DNA of 64,000 nucleotides from Phragmites australis (lineage: Eukaryota > Streptophyta > Magnoliopsida > Poales > Poaceae), in assembly GCF_958298935.1 (NCBI RefSeq), contig NC_084944.1, forward strand, positions 18,507,679-18,571,678. Reading direction: 5' to 3'. The translations under genes and the position numbers were made by a program. The notes below the pieces were generated by a model, which made no database searches, was not told the DNA's origin, and was given only the letters and a program-made list of their open reading frames with translations. This document shows positions 33,000 to 44,700 of this stretch, one piece after another. How positions within the stretch are numbered: the stretch's first letter is position 1; each line of letters opens with the position of its first letter.

Positions 33000-33400
33000 T
33001 AGAGTCAATCATGCAAGTATCTAATATCCATAGCTCTTGTGTGCCTCTCATGATTGGGCTGTGGGAGAGGCTTCGTCAGCGGATCAGTGAAATTTAGATC
33101 TATGTGCACCTTGCAAATCTTGACATCACCTTTATCAAAAATCTCTTAGGTGAGGTGATAGCACTAAAGTATGTGTTTGGACTTTTGGTGCGACCTAGGC
33201 TCCTTGGCTTGTATAATAGCTCCACTATTATCACAATAGAGATCCAATAGAAAGGATGCACAAGAGATCACACCTAACTCAAAAATAAACTTTTTGATCC
33301 AAATAGTCTCCTTTGAAACTTCAAAAGCTACAATGTACTCGGCCTCCATTGTGGAATGGGTAACCATCTCTTGCTTGGAATTTTTCTAGCTTACTGCCCC
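33000..33400 (-). pseudogene. Copia RNase H and pol C-terminus (minus)
   Basis: The minus ORF 33164-33367 reads STMEAEYIVAFEVSKETIW and LYCDNSGAI, the RNase H block that follows copia reverse transcriptase. It continues, with frame interruptions, to LTKPLPQPNHERHTRAMDIR next to the LTR, the end of the polyprotein. It lacks stops inside the core RNase H block but not elsewhere. Confidence 0.85.
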
Positions 33401-33429
33401 TTCATTGAGACAAAGCACAAAACCGTATT

Positions 33430-34671
33430 GTGAAATTTAATCATCTTTGCCAGTTTGGAGGCAAGCGTTAGTGTAACAACTTACAATGAGCTCTTCCTCA
33501 ACTCCAAAGACCAGGAACATATCATTAGTCCTTCTAAAATGCTTGAGAAAACTCTTAACTACTACCCAGTGAGCTTCACTTGGGTTTGATTCGTACCTAC
33601 TCGTAACACATAGAGTGTAGGAGACATCTAGGCATGTACAGATCATAGCATACATGATAGATCCAATAGCCGAAGCATATTAGATCACACTCATCTTGTC
33701 TTTCTTATTAGGTGTTGAGGGACACTAAGTCTTGCTAAGACTAATACCATATAATATTGGTAAGAAACCTTTCTTGGAATCCTGCATATTGAACTATTTA
33801 AATACCTTTTCAATATGTGTACTTTGGCTTAATCCAATTAGCCTTTTTATCTATCTCTATAGATCTTAATGCCTAGAATATAAGCTACCTCTCCTAGATC
33901 TTTCATTGAGAATTTTTTTTTAATGAAGACTTGACATCTTATAGAATTGGAATATCATTCTCAATCAATAATATAGCATCCACATATAAGAATAGAAATA
34001 CAAGTACGCTCCTACTAGCCTTTTGTAAACACAAAACTCCTAGATGAAGCCAAACCATTTGATCACTTCATCAAAACGAAAGTTCCAACTCTGAGATGCT
34101 TGTTTTAATCCATAGATGGACTTCTGAAGCTTTCATATCTTCCTAGCATTTTTTGGATCGATAAAACTTTCATGTTGTGTCATGTAAACTTTTGCACTTA
34201 GGTTTCCATGAAGGAAAGCAATTTTAACATCCATCCGTCATATCTCATATTAGAAATATGAAGAAATTGCTAGAATGATCCAAATATAGTTTAGCATTAT
34301 GACAGGCAAAAATGTTTCATCATAATAAATACCTTGAATTCGTTTCAAATCTTTCACCACCAATCTTGCCTTATAGATATAAATATTTCCATCCATATCT
34401 ATATTTTTCTTGAAAACCCATTTACACACAATAGTTTTATACCATTGGGTGGATCAACCAAGTTCCAAACTTGAGTATCATATATTGATTCTATTTTGAA
34501 TCTCATGGCTCTAAGCCATTTCTCAGAGTCTAGTCCCACCATTGCTTCTATATAGTTATTGGTCTCATCATTGTCCAATAATAATATGTCATGTTTCCCT
34601 ATGGTTAGGAGCGTGAACCTTTCAATTGAATGACGCGCCCTTTCAGATCTATGTGGGGTTGGTGCCTCCAT
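33430..34671 (-). pseudogene. Copia reverse transcriptase remnants (minus)
   Basis: The start is recognisable at 34399-34671 (AMVGLDSEKWLRAM...QVWNLVDPPNGIK), and the end at 33437-33655 (YAMICTCLDVSYTLCVTSRY, HWVVVKSFLKHFRRTNDM). Between them the frame is broken. The catalytic block reads YVDA at 33975-33986 where copia enzymes have YVDD, so the second Asp is lost. Confidence 0.85.
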
Positions 34672-34844
34672 AACAGGTTCTACAACATCTTGTACATCCT
34701 ATCGAGGTTTATAGGAGCTGAAACAGTTTTGGGTGTTTCCCAAATTTATTCGAGTTGCACCTTGCTCCCACTAACTTTCTTTGAGAGAAACTCTTTCTCT
34801 AGAAAACACAATTTCAGGCGACAAACACTTTGCCTTCTTCATGG

Positions 34845-36100
34845 TTATAGAAATGATATCTTTTGGTTTCCATAGGATACCCCCACACAAAAGCACTTAT
34901 CAGATTTACGGGTGTGCTTATCAAACATCAAACATTTTACATAAGCCCCATAGACCCATATCTTAAGAAAAGACATTCTGGTATGCTTTCCAGTCCATAT
35001 CTCATATGGCGTCTTCTCTGTAGCTTTAGATGGAACCCTGTTTAATGTGAACACAATAGTTTCTAGAATGTATCCACAGAAGGACAATGGAAGATCATAT
35101 TGGCTCATTATAGACCGAACAATGTCTAACAAAGTACGGTTCCTCTGTTTGGATATCCCATTCTATTGAGGTATTCCAGGCGGAGTCAATTGTGAAACAA
35201 TTCCACATTGCTTCAAATGATCGTCAAACTCATGGCTCAAATATTCACCTCCACGATCTGATAGCAGAAATTTGATTGTCTTGCCCTTTGATTTTGTACT
35301 TCATTCTAAAATTTCTTGAACTTTTGGAAGGATCCAGACTTATGCCTCATTAAGTAGATGTAACCATAACTACTAAAGTCATCAGAAAAAGTAATGAAGT
35401 ACGGAAAACCACCTCTGTCTATAGAGCTCATTGGTCCATATACATCTATATATACAAGAGCCAACAAGTTATTAGCCATCTCACTATGACCAGTGAAAGA
35501 TGTTTTAGTCATCTTGCCAAGTAAACAAGATTTACATATGTAAAATGATTCAGAATAAAATGAATCTAGAAGTCCATTTTTATTGAGCTTGTTCATGCAC
35601 TTCTCATTTATATGACCTGAGCGACAATACCAAATAAAAGTAGGATTCAAATCATTAGGCCGAAGCCTCTTCACATTAATGTTATAGATTGGCTCATTTT
35701 CAAGATCTAGAATGTATAATCCATTCACTAATGGACAACGACCATAGCGAATGTCATTTAAATAAATTGAACAACACTTGTTCTTCATTATGACTTCAAA
35801 ACAACCATCTACTTCCAAACATAAAGAAGAAATAATGTTTTTGCCCAAGGCAGGAACACGATAACAATTATTTAATTTGAAAACTAATCCTGAGAGTAAT
35901 GACAAGGGGTAACTACCAACAGCCATCACAACAATCTTTGCTCCATTGCCGACACGAATATCCACATCGCCTCTTGCAAAATGTCTAGTCCTTATTAGTC
36001 CTTGTAATGATTTGCAATATGAATCATTAGGAGTATGAATCACTTTCCTTCTTTCTTTTTCTTGAGTTCTTTCAAATACAGCTTGTAGTTCCTCCACCAA
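34845..36100 (-). pseudogene. Copia GAG-pre-integrase and integrase (minus)
   Basis: The longest ORF of the element (35306-36100, 264 codons) covers the protease-integrase linker, the zinc-binding HHCC region (WYCRSGHINEKCMNKL ... CKSCLLGKM; the first His is replaced) and the start of the integrase core (YIDVYGPMSS, FITFSDDFSSYGYIYL). After a frame break the core continues with SDRGGEYLSHEFDDH and NGISKQRNRTLLDIV, where the usual glutamate before RNRT reads lysine. ORF 34845-35132 gives the C-terminal part (FTLNRVPSKATEKTPYEIW). Confidence 0.88.
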
Positions 36101-36950
36101 TGACTAGTCTTATGGTAGTGGTGACATGCATCAGCAGCAGCAGGACCAGCCTTAGACTTTTTTATAGGCTTAGGCTTTAAGCTTGAGATCTCATCTGAAG
36201 TTGTAGCATTGGCCTTGCGCTTTCTCCTCTTACTATCTTTTCAACCATCATCACATGATTGCCACTCTTTTTAATGCTCTCCTCTGTTGTTTTAAGCATC
36301 TCATGCAATTCAGTCATGCTTTTCTTCATGATATTCATATGAAAGTTCATGATGAATGGCTCAAAGCTTGTAGGGAACAATTGGAGAACCAAGCTTCTCC
36401 AGAATCTCAGTTTAATCAATCATCTTGATCACATGATGACTGACCAGACTACCTTCTGCTAGCCTATATACAAATAAGGACTTTGAGGTGTTAGAACTTT
36501 TAGCCCTAGCTTGGTTTTTAAACACGCCATAAGTCTCACAATCATATCATTAGCATTCGTATTCTCATATTACTTATGAAGCTCAGAGGTCATAGTGGCA
36601 AGCATGCGACCGTTAACATCAAGAGAGTCATTATAGTGCTCTCATAATCTCTGGTCAGCAGCGGTGGTAGTAGGAGGTAGATCATCAAGATAGGAAACCT
36701 CTAGAACATACTATTTTTTCTATTGCTTGAGAAAAGTTCTCATATTATGGTATTGATCAATAAAGTTCGTTCCACTAAGCTTTTCTTTCTCAAGAATCAC
36801 TCGCAAGTTAAAACCGGAATTAGTGGTGAGTGCCATGATCTACAAGAAATAAATATGCAAAGTTCAACAGTATATTTATGTGAATCTCTCATTAAACAAT
36901 TGAATAAAAGACACTCTCACAACATATAGTGGTTCAAGATTTATATTCAT
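36083..36950 (-). pseudogene. Copia gag remnants (minus)
   Basis: ORF 36177-36419 gives gag-type sequence (LFPTSFEPFIMNFHMNIMKK, ELHEMLKTTEESIKK). The nucleocapsid zinc knuckle at about 36083-36135 reads CHHYHKTSHWWRNY: two of its cysteines are replaced, so it would not bind zinc normally. The gag start near 36850 is frameshifted. Confidence 0.7.
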
Positions 36951-37883
36951 CTACGTCTTAGTGAGCTTTGACATCACTGCTAGATACCTAGTGACATAAT
37001 TAAGACAATTTGCTAATCACATATATATGTGACTATTGTTTGTTGGGTGATATCCAATGCCCCGGCTCCTAACACTACGAGCCATACTATTCACATCATT
37101 CTCTACAAAAACAAGTTAAGCATTAAACTGATCCTACCGTGTCATATGAATATATTTATCATAACAATCTATGTGTGTATGCTATGCATCTGATTAATTG
37201 TATTAAGCTGATTTCATGCCATTCACAATGACTAAGTTTTCATAAGTTTACTTGAGGAGAATGTGACACACAACCTCGATCTATTGACTCCAAACTACTA
37301 GCGATGTGTGCTGTGAGCCCCAAATATAATTCTAGCCGGTAGGGATAAGTTGCGGTGCGTCCAAGAAGGACCATGAACTAATCTTGTGGCCATGTGACGC
37401 TATCAACTCATACATGTTCTAACCCCTATGACCGAATGATATAGTCAATCTGTGCACAAACCAATCTAAAAGTATGAATCGATCACAAGAATAATAATAG
37501 ATCTAATCTACTACTACAACATATCACTATGCACATATGGTCCAGATCACTAAGTACACCTGAAGGCTTTGGTACCATTATTGGGGAACAGGTACACTAT
37601 GCTAGCATAAAACAAAAGTTATATCACGTTCATCCAGGAAACCATGTGAGTAGAGGACCATGGATCGTTACCACTAGACGCGTAGTGTAGTGAAAGAAAA
37701 GTGGGAGAAGGTCGGTCCAACATCGTGCGTGTTGGTGTAGAGAACATAGTTGATCTTGTCACAACCTGAACATCTCATCCTTGTGTCCTTGTCATCGATC
37801 AACATCACAGCAACAGCAGCAACGCCTCTACGATATCCACACATCCATGGGTGGAACGTCGTACGCTGGTGTACTAGCACCGC

Positions 37884-39531
37884 TGAAAGGATCGGTGACA
37901 TTCTAAGATGGGGTGATTTAAGACACTTAAAACTTAACCGGTTCCAAAAACTTCACAAGATAAACATATATCAATTTCTATCTAAATGTACTCTAGGGTC
38001 ATCCAGTGTGTCTACTCTAACAAAAAGGTTTGCAATCTAGAGCCAATCCTAGCAAACTACTCTAGGAAGGTAAATATGCAAAGGATAGATTGCAAGAAGT
38101 AAATGCAGAAACATAAATAAGGTATAAAGAGCAAACTCGGCACAAGAGATTTTATCTCGTGATATTGATGGCATAAACTCCACCCCTAGTCCACGTTGGA
38201 GCAGCCACCTAGGTTATAGCTCCCAGACGGTGGTCACGGCCCTTGAGCCACTTAGACCTCAAGTATGTTGAGCCACCAAGCTACCAAGACAAGGTCTTAC
38301 CACAAGCTTCTCTTCCGGTCACTTGTCGCTGTCTTCACATCAGAGCTTGAGCCACCAAAGGTAAGGGTCTCTACATCCCTAGACAAGAATCTTGTCGCCG
38401 CATCACATCAAGTCAGAGGGTTAACAAGCATGAGTCACCAAGACTCATGGTGCCAACGAGTCACCAAGACTCCAAGGCGTCAACGTACCACGTGGTATAA
38501 GCTAGGATCACTCCTTGATCCTCTCTATAGGCAGCAACAACTCTCTTTAAGCCTATTAGCACTAATCACTCTCTTTATAATTAATTACCTTAGATGATCA
38601 CTTTAAACACTTTGGTAGCTTGGATATCTTCTCAAGTGTCTATGAGCTTCCCTGGACTCTAGGACACACATGACCGAGTAGGGTATTTATAGCCTCAAAC
38701 CTGTGCACTAGCTGTTGCCCCAACGGTCACAAAAGACTGTGAACACTAGATGATCCGGCGTTAACAATAGTACAAACACCAGACCATCCAATGTGTATAG
38801 TAGTAGAAAACTAGCCGTTGGGACCCCACTCAAACACATTGTTAACACGGGGTATTTTGGTGTTAATTTGAACTCCATCACCGGATTATCCAGTATGTAT
38901 ACTTAAGCCGACCGAGCCATTTCTTCTACACTGTTCATTTTTCGATGTGTAGATCTTTAGGACACCGAACCATCTGTCGTGTACAACCACGCCAAACTAG
39001 CCGTTGAGACATTCTCCTGGAAAATGCTCCGCTGCAACCATTCGACGTGTACACCTCTAAGCACCAGACCATCTGACATGGAGATCTTCAGTCTTCAATA
39101 GGTCTATAGAGAAATGCTCCAATGTGTATATCCTCTTTGAGCACCAGACCATCCAATATGTACAAATCTTCTGCACCAAAATATTCCTCCTAAAAAATTC
39201 TCCGGTGTGAACATCTTGCTGAGCACTGACCATCCGATGTAGTCTTTATTTTCTCCTCTAAGGTGATAAATACTTTGGTTTGTATAACTTTCAGAGCTCC
39301 GAACCATCCGGTAAACTATCTTTTGTAATAACCGGATCATCCGGTGAGTATAATCTTATCTGAACTCATCCAATTTAATTTTTCTTGAGTTCGACTTCAA
39401 TAACTTCTTCGTGTATAGCATCTATGAGACCTACTAAAATATATACTTGACAAATATATTAGTCCTATTGACTATGTTGTCATTAATCACCAAAATCACA
39501 TACATACCCTAAAAGGGTCATGTTCGCTACA
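37884..39531 (+). mobile_element. Nested solo LTR with target duplication ACCGC
   Basis: A TGAAAGGATCGG...TTCGCTACA segment of 1,648 bp with exact ACCGC at 37879-37883 and 39532-39536. It sits inside the right LTR of the minus-strand copia, whose sequence continues on both sides. The TGAAAGGATC start is, from memory, typical of Sire/Maximus-like copia LTRs. It holds about nine variants of CACC(A/G)GACCATCC..TGTGTA between 38760 and 39350. Confidence 0.9.
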
Positions 39532-40365
39532 ACCGCACGCCCAACTAGGGATTCGTGGGGAGGTCACGTGTAGGTGGCGGCTAGGGTTTCAGGGTGGTGG
39601 AAATTGGTGTTATCAAAACAAATAGGATAAATCTATGATACGCTATCGAATAACTGCCTAATCTATGATATATCATTCATTATGAGGATGACATATGGGA
39701 TCTAGATCCACGTATCATTGACACAATAATAACATATAAAGAATATGACAAATTATTCAGTGGTAAATAGTGAAATCTCCCCAAACAAATAATGTTTCAC
39801 CTCTCCATGAAAGCGTTTTTCCAGTCCACACGAATCAGGAAATAAATCGAACACTGCACTAACGAATAAATAAGTGTTACGCAACGTTTAAGAATTCATT
39901 ATCCTAGATGCAAGCTTCCAACAGATGAGACATCACCGTGGGCATACATAAGTAACTAGGTAGGAATTTTGGTTTTCTTCAAAAAAAGGTTGGAATTTTA
40001 GCAGCCTGAAGACCCCTTGGCAGGTGATGTAGAAGTTTGTGCTTTCAAAAGAGAAATTGATGTAGATGTTTTTATCCTCCAACTCCAAGTCAACATAACT
40101 TAATTTATTCATGGAAACTGACATTTGTTTCCACAGGTTAGATCAGAAAACAAATTATGTCATATTGGCTCAATGATTGATTCCAATTTCCATGTCAAAG
40201 TCGTCCGTGATGGGGAGATCAATCTGACTAGGAAGCTCTTTTGTTCTGCACAGAACAACTGAGGACAAGTTGCATTGCCATGGGCATATATAACTAGATT
40301 GGAACATTAGCAGAACAGAGATCACATGGAAGGCCAACTTGTGCAGAAAGTGATGTAGAAGCTTT

Positions 40366-40489
40366 AGCCGCCAACTTTGAAACAACACTACTTGTGACTG
40401 GATCGTATCCATGGACACTGACCTTTTAGCTGCCAACCTTGAAACAACACAACTTGTGACTGGACCGTATCCATGGACACTAACCTTTT
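40366..40489 (+). repeat. 62-bp tandem duplication
   Basis: Two adjacent units (40366-40427, 40428-40489) share GCCAAC.TTGAAACAACAC, CTTGTGACTGGA and CGTATCCATGGACACT with a handful of differences. Confidence 0.9.
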
Positions 40490-41547
40490 GGCCAAAGGTT
40501 AGAACAGAGGATATATTAAGATATTGGCTCAGTCTCCATAATTTATTCAGGTTACCGAATAAAGGCCGCCTCCTGTGATAGGGAGATCAATCTGAGAAGA
40601 GATCCTTCTTGTTTAAGTACCAAATACTCTGTACTCTACAATCCTTATGAAGTGCTGAGCGACAGTACAGCAATTACAGCACCGAATTGTCCAAACGAAT
40701 CGGGCAACTCATTATTTCCATAGATACCTTACAACACCAATCAAATAAACCAAGTGCAAGCATATTTGGAAGACAAATGAAACAGCTACAAGAATCCATG
40801 ACTTTGGGCTATTGGAAAATTTATGAGTCTCGGTTCCCATTTTTCACCAGCTTTGAGGCAACCAAAGTTTTTTTAGATAAATGAACGAATTCTGGCCTTT
40901 TACATCCTCCTATGCATAGAGTTTTTTTTTCATTATTACAAAGTCTCATCATGGATGACTGAAAGGATAAGAAGGTAAAGGAAAAAATATAAGGTCGACA
41001 TAAGAATTATCTGTATATTCTATAATTAAACTTTCCTGACGAACATTTCTATGGCCATAACTTCAAAGCTTGACAAGCCTTTAAAAGTCTTCCCTTGATC
41101 TTCCCTTTGTAGCAATCTTCAGAACCATTACCCGTCTGAAAATTATCTGTATTAAAGATATATTAGGAGTATGATTGAACACGATATCATTTCGGCAGCA
41201 TCATATTAATCAAAAGATGATAGCTACCCCCACTAAAATCTTGTTCTTAGTTTGCCCTAGGAAGATGGCCATGTGATCTGGGAAATGCAATTCCACATGA
41301 CCTGCATCTTTCACGAAGACACTTCACCAGTGATATTTTCCAAGAATTCAAGGTATATAAGCTTGTAAATGAGAACTCATCTGTAGAAATTTTGCCCTCG
41401 CCACATATCAAACAATAATGTGTTTACTGTCTCTGCATATGAAATACAGCTGCGCCAAAAACTGCAGGAATCAATGCAAGATGGAAGGAAGTCGTTTTGC
41501 AACAGCTATCTTTTTGCACCGTCAAACAGGGAAAAAAGGGGCCAAAG

Positions 41548-41604
41548 ATGGTGACATTGAAGAAAACCAAAGGTCCACACCCCTTCTTAACTAAGATGTG
41601 CTGA
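41548..41604 (+). other. Conserved upstream ATG/short ORF of the receptor-kinase copies
   Basis: ATG GTG ACA TTG AAG AA in copy C corresponds to ATG GCG ACA TTG GAG AA at 9676 (copy B) and ATG GCG GCA ATG GAG AA at 7071 (copy A). The frame is 8 codons in A and B and 18 in C, then stops. It lies 174 bases before the likely true start in C. It may be a regulatory upstream ORF, or simply conserved 5' untranslated sequence. Confidence 0.4.
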
Positions 41605-41657
41605 CTGGCGACCCTGCAATATGCACTAACTGTCTCAATACAATGCACGGCACACTG

Positions 41658-41665
41658 CATATAAG
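41658..41665 (+). promoter_or_regulatory. TATA-like box of receptor-kinase copy C
   Basis: CATATAAG about 60 bases before the ATG at 41724, followed by a C/A-rich, initiator-like stretch. Spacing fits a plant core promoter; it is inferred from position only. Confidence 0.4.
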
Positions 41666-41749
41666 TGCCCACCAAACTTCATCTCCCAAACAACTGCCCC
41701 ACCTGCGAACGCAATCCCACAAAATGCAATCTTCATTAAGACCTCTGCT

Positions 41750-44700
41750 TGAGAAACTAAGTCGAAATGTGTCTTGATTTATATAATGAGCGATTGATAA
41801 GATTGTTGATTTGGTTTGTTGAGTTTTAGATTGTTTAAGTTTGGTTCACTTAAAGTTCAATTGATTCTAGAATCCGGAACTTTCGATCCAATCCGGAACT
41901 TTCGGGTCATGCGAAAACTAAACAGAGAGGGGTAACCTGGAGATCCATCTAGAACTTCCAGGTTTCACGATTTTCAGGGATTCGGTTTAAATTTGAATGT
42001 GCTTTGAACCAATTTGGGGTTTCTTTGAGCATTTTGATTATAGACTAACTGGAGTTAGAGTTAGAGATATGTGCTTGTTTATCTCATAGTGTGCATGTGA
42101 TGAATGTAACTTGGTAGTCGATGATGGGATGATCGGGGCCAAGCGAGGTGCTTGGTGTCGGACGATCAAGGAGGCCAAGCGGAGTCAAAGGTGATCCTAG
42201 TTGTACACGTGGAGGTTAAGCGTGTAACACACTGAGTTTTAGTATTTTAGAAAAATAGCAAAATTCACTCCAAATTAAAACTTTTTCTAATTATTAAACT
42301 AGTACAAAATCAAGAAATATATATTTGATGTATATATACTCATATGTATATATTCAAATATATTATTTTGGCTAATTATTCCAAATTAATTTCTAAACTA
42401 ATTGTTGCAATAAATTGAGAATATGCATTTTAGTTTATTGCTTTTATGGTTCTTGTGTCGCGATTCAAATTTGACTGTCTCTCAAATTTGAATATGTTTT
42501 AATTCCTTTCGGTAATTTCCGAATCGAAATCAATCCGTGCAAATCGATCTTCCAATCCAACTCAAATATTCTTTTTGAATCAATCTCAAATCCAAATCTT
42601 AAATTCAAATACTTCTATTTGAATTTAATCCCAAATATTTTAAAGCCAGTCTCATTCAAATCATCGTGAAATTTGTATCCGAATGCAATTCAAATCATTC
42701 GAGTTATATTCGAATACTTCCAACTTAATTGTTTCGCAATTTCAATTCAATTCGATTCAATCTGAATTCTCATTCCAAAGTCATTCGATCTCTAACTCAA
42801 ATCCTTGTTCTAAATCAATTCGAATCCAAGTCATTCATTGATTTGTCATTCCAATTCAATTCAAATCATTCAATTTGAATCATTACAAATCCAACTACAA
42901 TTTCAAGTCATTCATCGAATCATCATACATTCAATTTAATATTCAAACTCATTCCTTTGAACCGTTACAAATCCAGTTTACAAAAATTCAAATACATTCA
43001 TTTGAATATTTCCAAATCCAATTACCAATTCAATTTGTTCAATTCGAATAATTAACAAACCCATCTCAAATTCAATTACATCAATTGAATTTAACATTCA
43101 AATGCTCTTTCTTAATCCTCCCTCTCCCTGATCTTTTCTCTGATGGTTATTGTTCATCCACCACAAAAGTCCTACTCTGCTCTGCACCGGCCACCTTCTC
43201 CCATGCCCTGCACTCCCTCTGATATTTTCACCGGGAAGCAAATTCCTTCTCTTCCCTCTCTGGTCTTCACATGTATAAGACCCCCCCTATACATACATAC
43301 ACACAGGCATACACACACGAGCACACACGCGCAAGCACATCACAGATTCACAACCTCTCTGCTCCTATTCGTGCTGCCCCTGCAAACACACAAGCATCCA
43401 CCATAGAGCACACACACATGCACATCGCTACCGCACCGCTGCTCCACCGTGCTATCCAGCCGCTGTGCACATCATCCTGCTGCGGTCCCCACTTAGTCGA
43501 CGTGCGCATTCATCGGCGAGCTTTGCCCGAGCATCCCCCCCCCCCCTGCAGTGCCCTGCTCGTGCCTCAAGCCACTGTGCACATGTAGCCACGTCGTCGC
43601 CATGCGTGTGTTGCAGTCCCGCTGCCCAAAAGCTTCACGGTCCGCACGCCATCCACCACAGTGAGCTCACTCCCCTCCTCTGTTCACTCCACCATCCTGA
43701 CCTTCCCGCTGCTCGTGCGAACGCCGTGCAGCCATCCCGCACAGGCCATCACTTCGCCCTTCCCTCACCGCGCTGCTGCTCGGCCAAGGCCACTGCACCA
43801 CTCGGCTGGCCCAGCCAGCCGGCTCACGCCGTCCCCTCGCGCCGCTCGGCTACACCGTTGCTCCACTGGGCCCCCAGCGCATGCCATCCGCGCTGCTCGA
43901 CCACGCCGCCAGTGCACTCGCACCGCTGCTCACACGTGTGTCGTACCATGCCACTCGTGCTTGCACCGAGCGCCACGCCGCTCCACCATGCAACTGCCTT
44001 CCTCTCCGCCTAGCCGAGAAGCCTCGTCGCCGCCCAACGTTCCTCTCTCGCATCGCTAGATCTCACCCTGAATGGCCTCTCTCTCCCTGGCCACACCGTG
44101 GTCGAGCTGTTGTAGCCTCTTCTCCCTCGGCTGGCCACCCCCCCCCCCCCCTCTTCTTCGGCCTTCTCTCTCTCTGGCGGCATCCTCTCACCGGTCACCT
44201 CCTCATCCCAGCCGACGAGCCCACTCTCCCGTTATCCTCTCTGCTGTCCTCCTCATTCTGGCGCCCCTCTCCCCCTCTCTTTTCTCTGAGCCCCACTCGG
44301 TCGGTGAGATCTGCCTCCGAGCTCACTCCTCTAGCCACTCCCTCACTCCGGCCTCCATTCCATCTAGCCCTCTCTCACTCCCTTCGGTCTCCCTCCTCTC
44401 CACGTGAGCCACACGCGCGAGCTACTCACCCGACCGGCCTTATCCCTTGCTCAGGCTGGTGCGCGACCACAAAACCGGTCCACCATGGACCACACACCTG
44501 AGCCACCCCTCTAGTCCACAGCCGCAGACCGAGTCCATCAAATCTGGTGCACCGTGAACTCCCACGCAAAACATCCTTCGATTCACAGCCTCGTGGATCG
44601 AGTTCACAATACTCTTTTCCAACCTCCAGGATTTCCATTTTTGGCAAATCTTTCGAGCAACATAACTCCTCCGTTTCAACTCCGATTTTGGTGATTTTTT

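Larger units (their letters stand above)
31715..39618 (-). mobile_element. Angela/BARE-type Ty1-copia retrotransposon, minus strand
   Basis: The left (3') LTR is 31715-32992; the right (5') LTR runs from about 37580 to 39618 and is interrupted by a solo LTR and truncated at its outer end. Next to the right LTR, on minus, TGGTACCAAAGCC is a decayed methionyl-tRNA primer site. Coding remnants in copia order (gag, protease region, integrase, reverse transcriptase, RNase H) run from about 36900 down to 33000. Phrases such as CLLGKMTKTSFTGHSEMAN and LTKPLPQPNHERHTRAM are, from memory, diagnostic of the Angela/BARE lineage. Many stops and a changed catalytic block (YVDA) make it inactive. Confidence 0.88.
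39619..41723 (+). promoter_or_regulatory. Upstream region of receptor-kinase copy C
   Basis: About 2.1 kb between the truncated copia LTR and the copy C start codon. 39619-39900 is unassigned. From about 39940 it holds a degenerate tandem duplication of roughly 345 bp (TAACTAGGT.GGAA, GATGTAGAAG, GGGGAGATCAATCTGA recur) and, within it, a sharp 62-bp duplication at 40366-40489. From 41460 to 41570 it aligns with the regions before the shared ATG of copies A and B. A TATA-like CATATAAG lies at 41658-41665, about 60 bases before the start codon. Confidence 0.6.

Noticed and set aside
41725..41749. Alternative copia LTR start at TGCAATCTTC instead of TGAGAAAC
   Set aside because: The solo LTR at 25887, with perfect CTAAC duplications, fixes the start at TGAGAAA, and only that choice gives the matching CTGCT duplication.
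43465..44501. Long overlapping ORFs (up to 206 codons) in C-rich sequence
   Set aside because: Open in several frames at once, Ser/Pro/His-rich without any domain, and located inside a TG...CA insertion with uniform C-rich composition. Base composition explains them.
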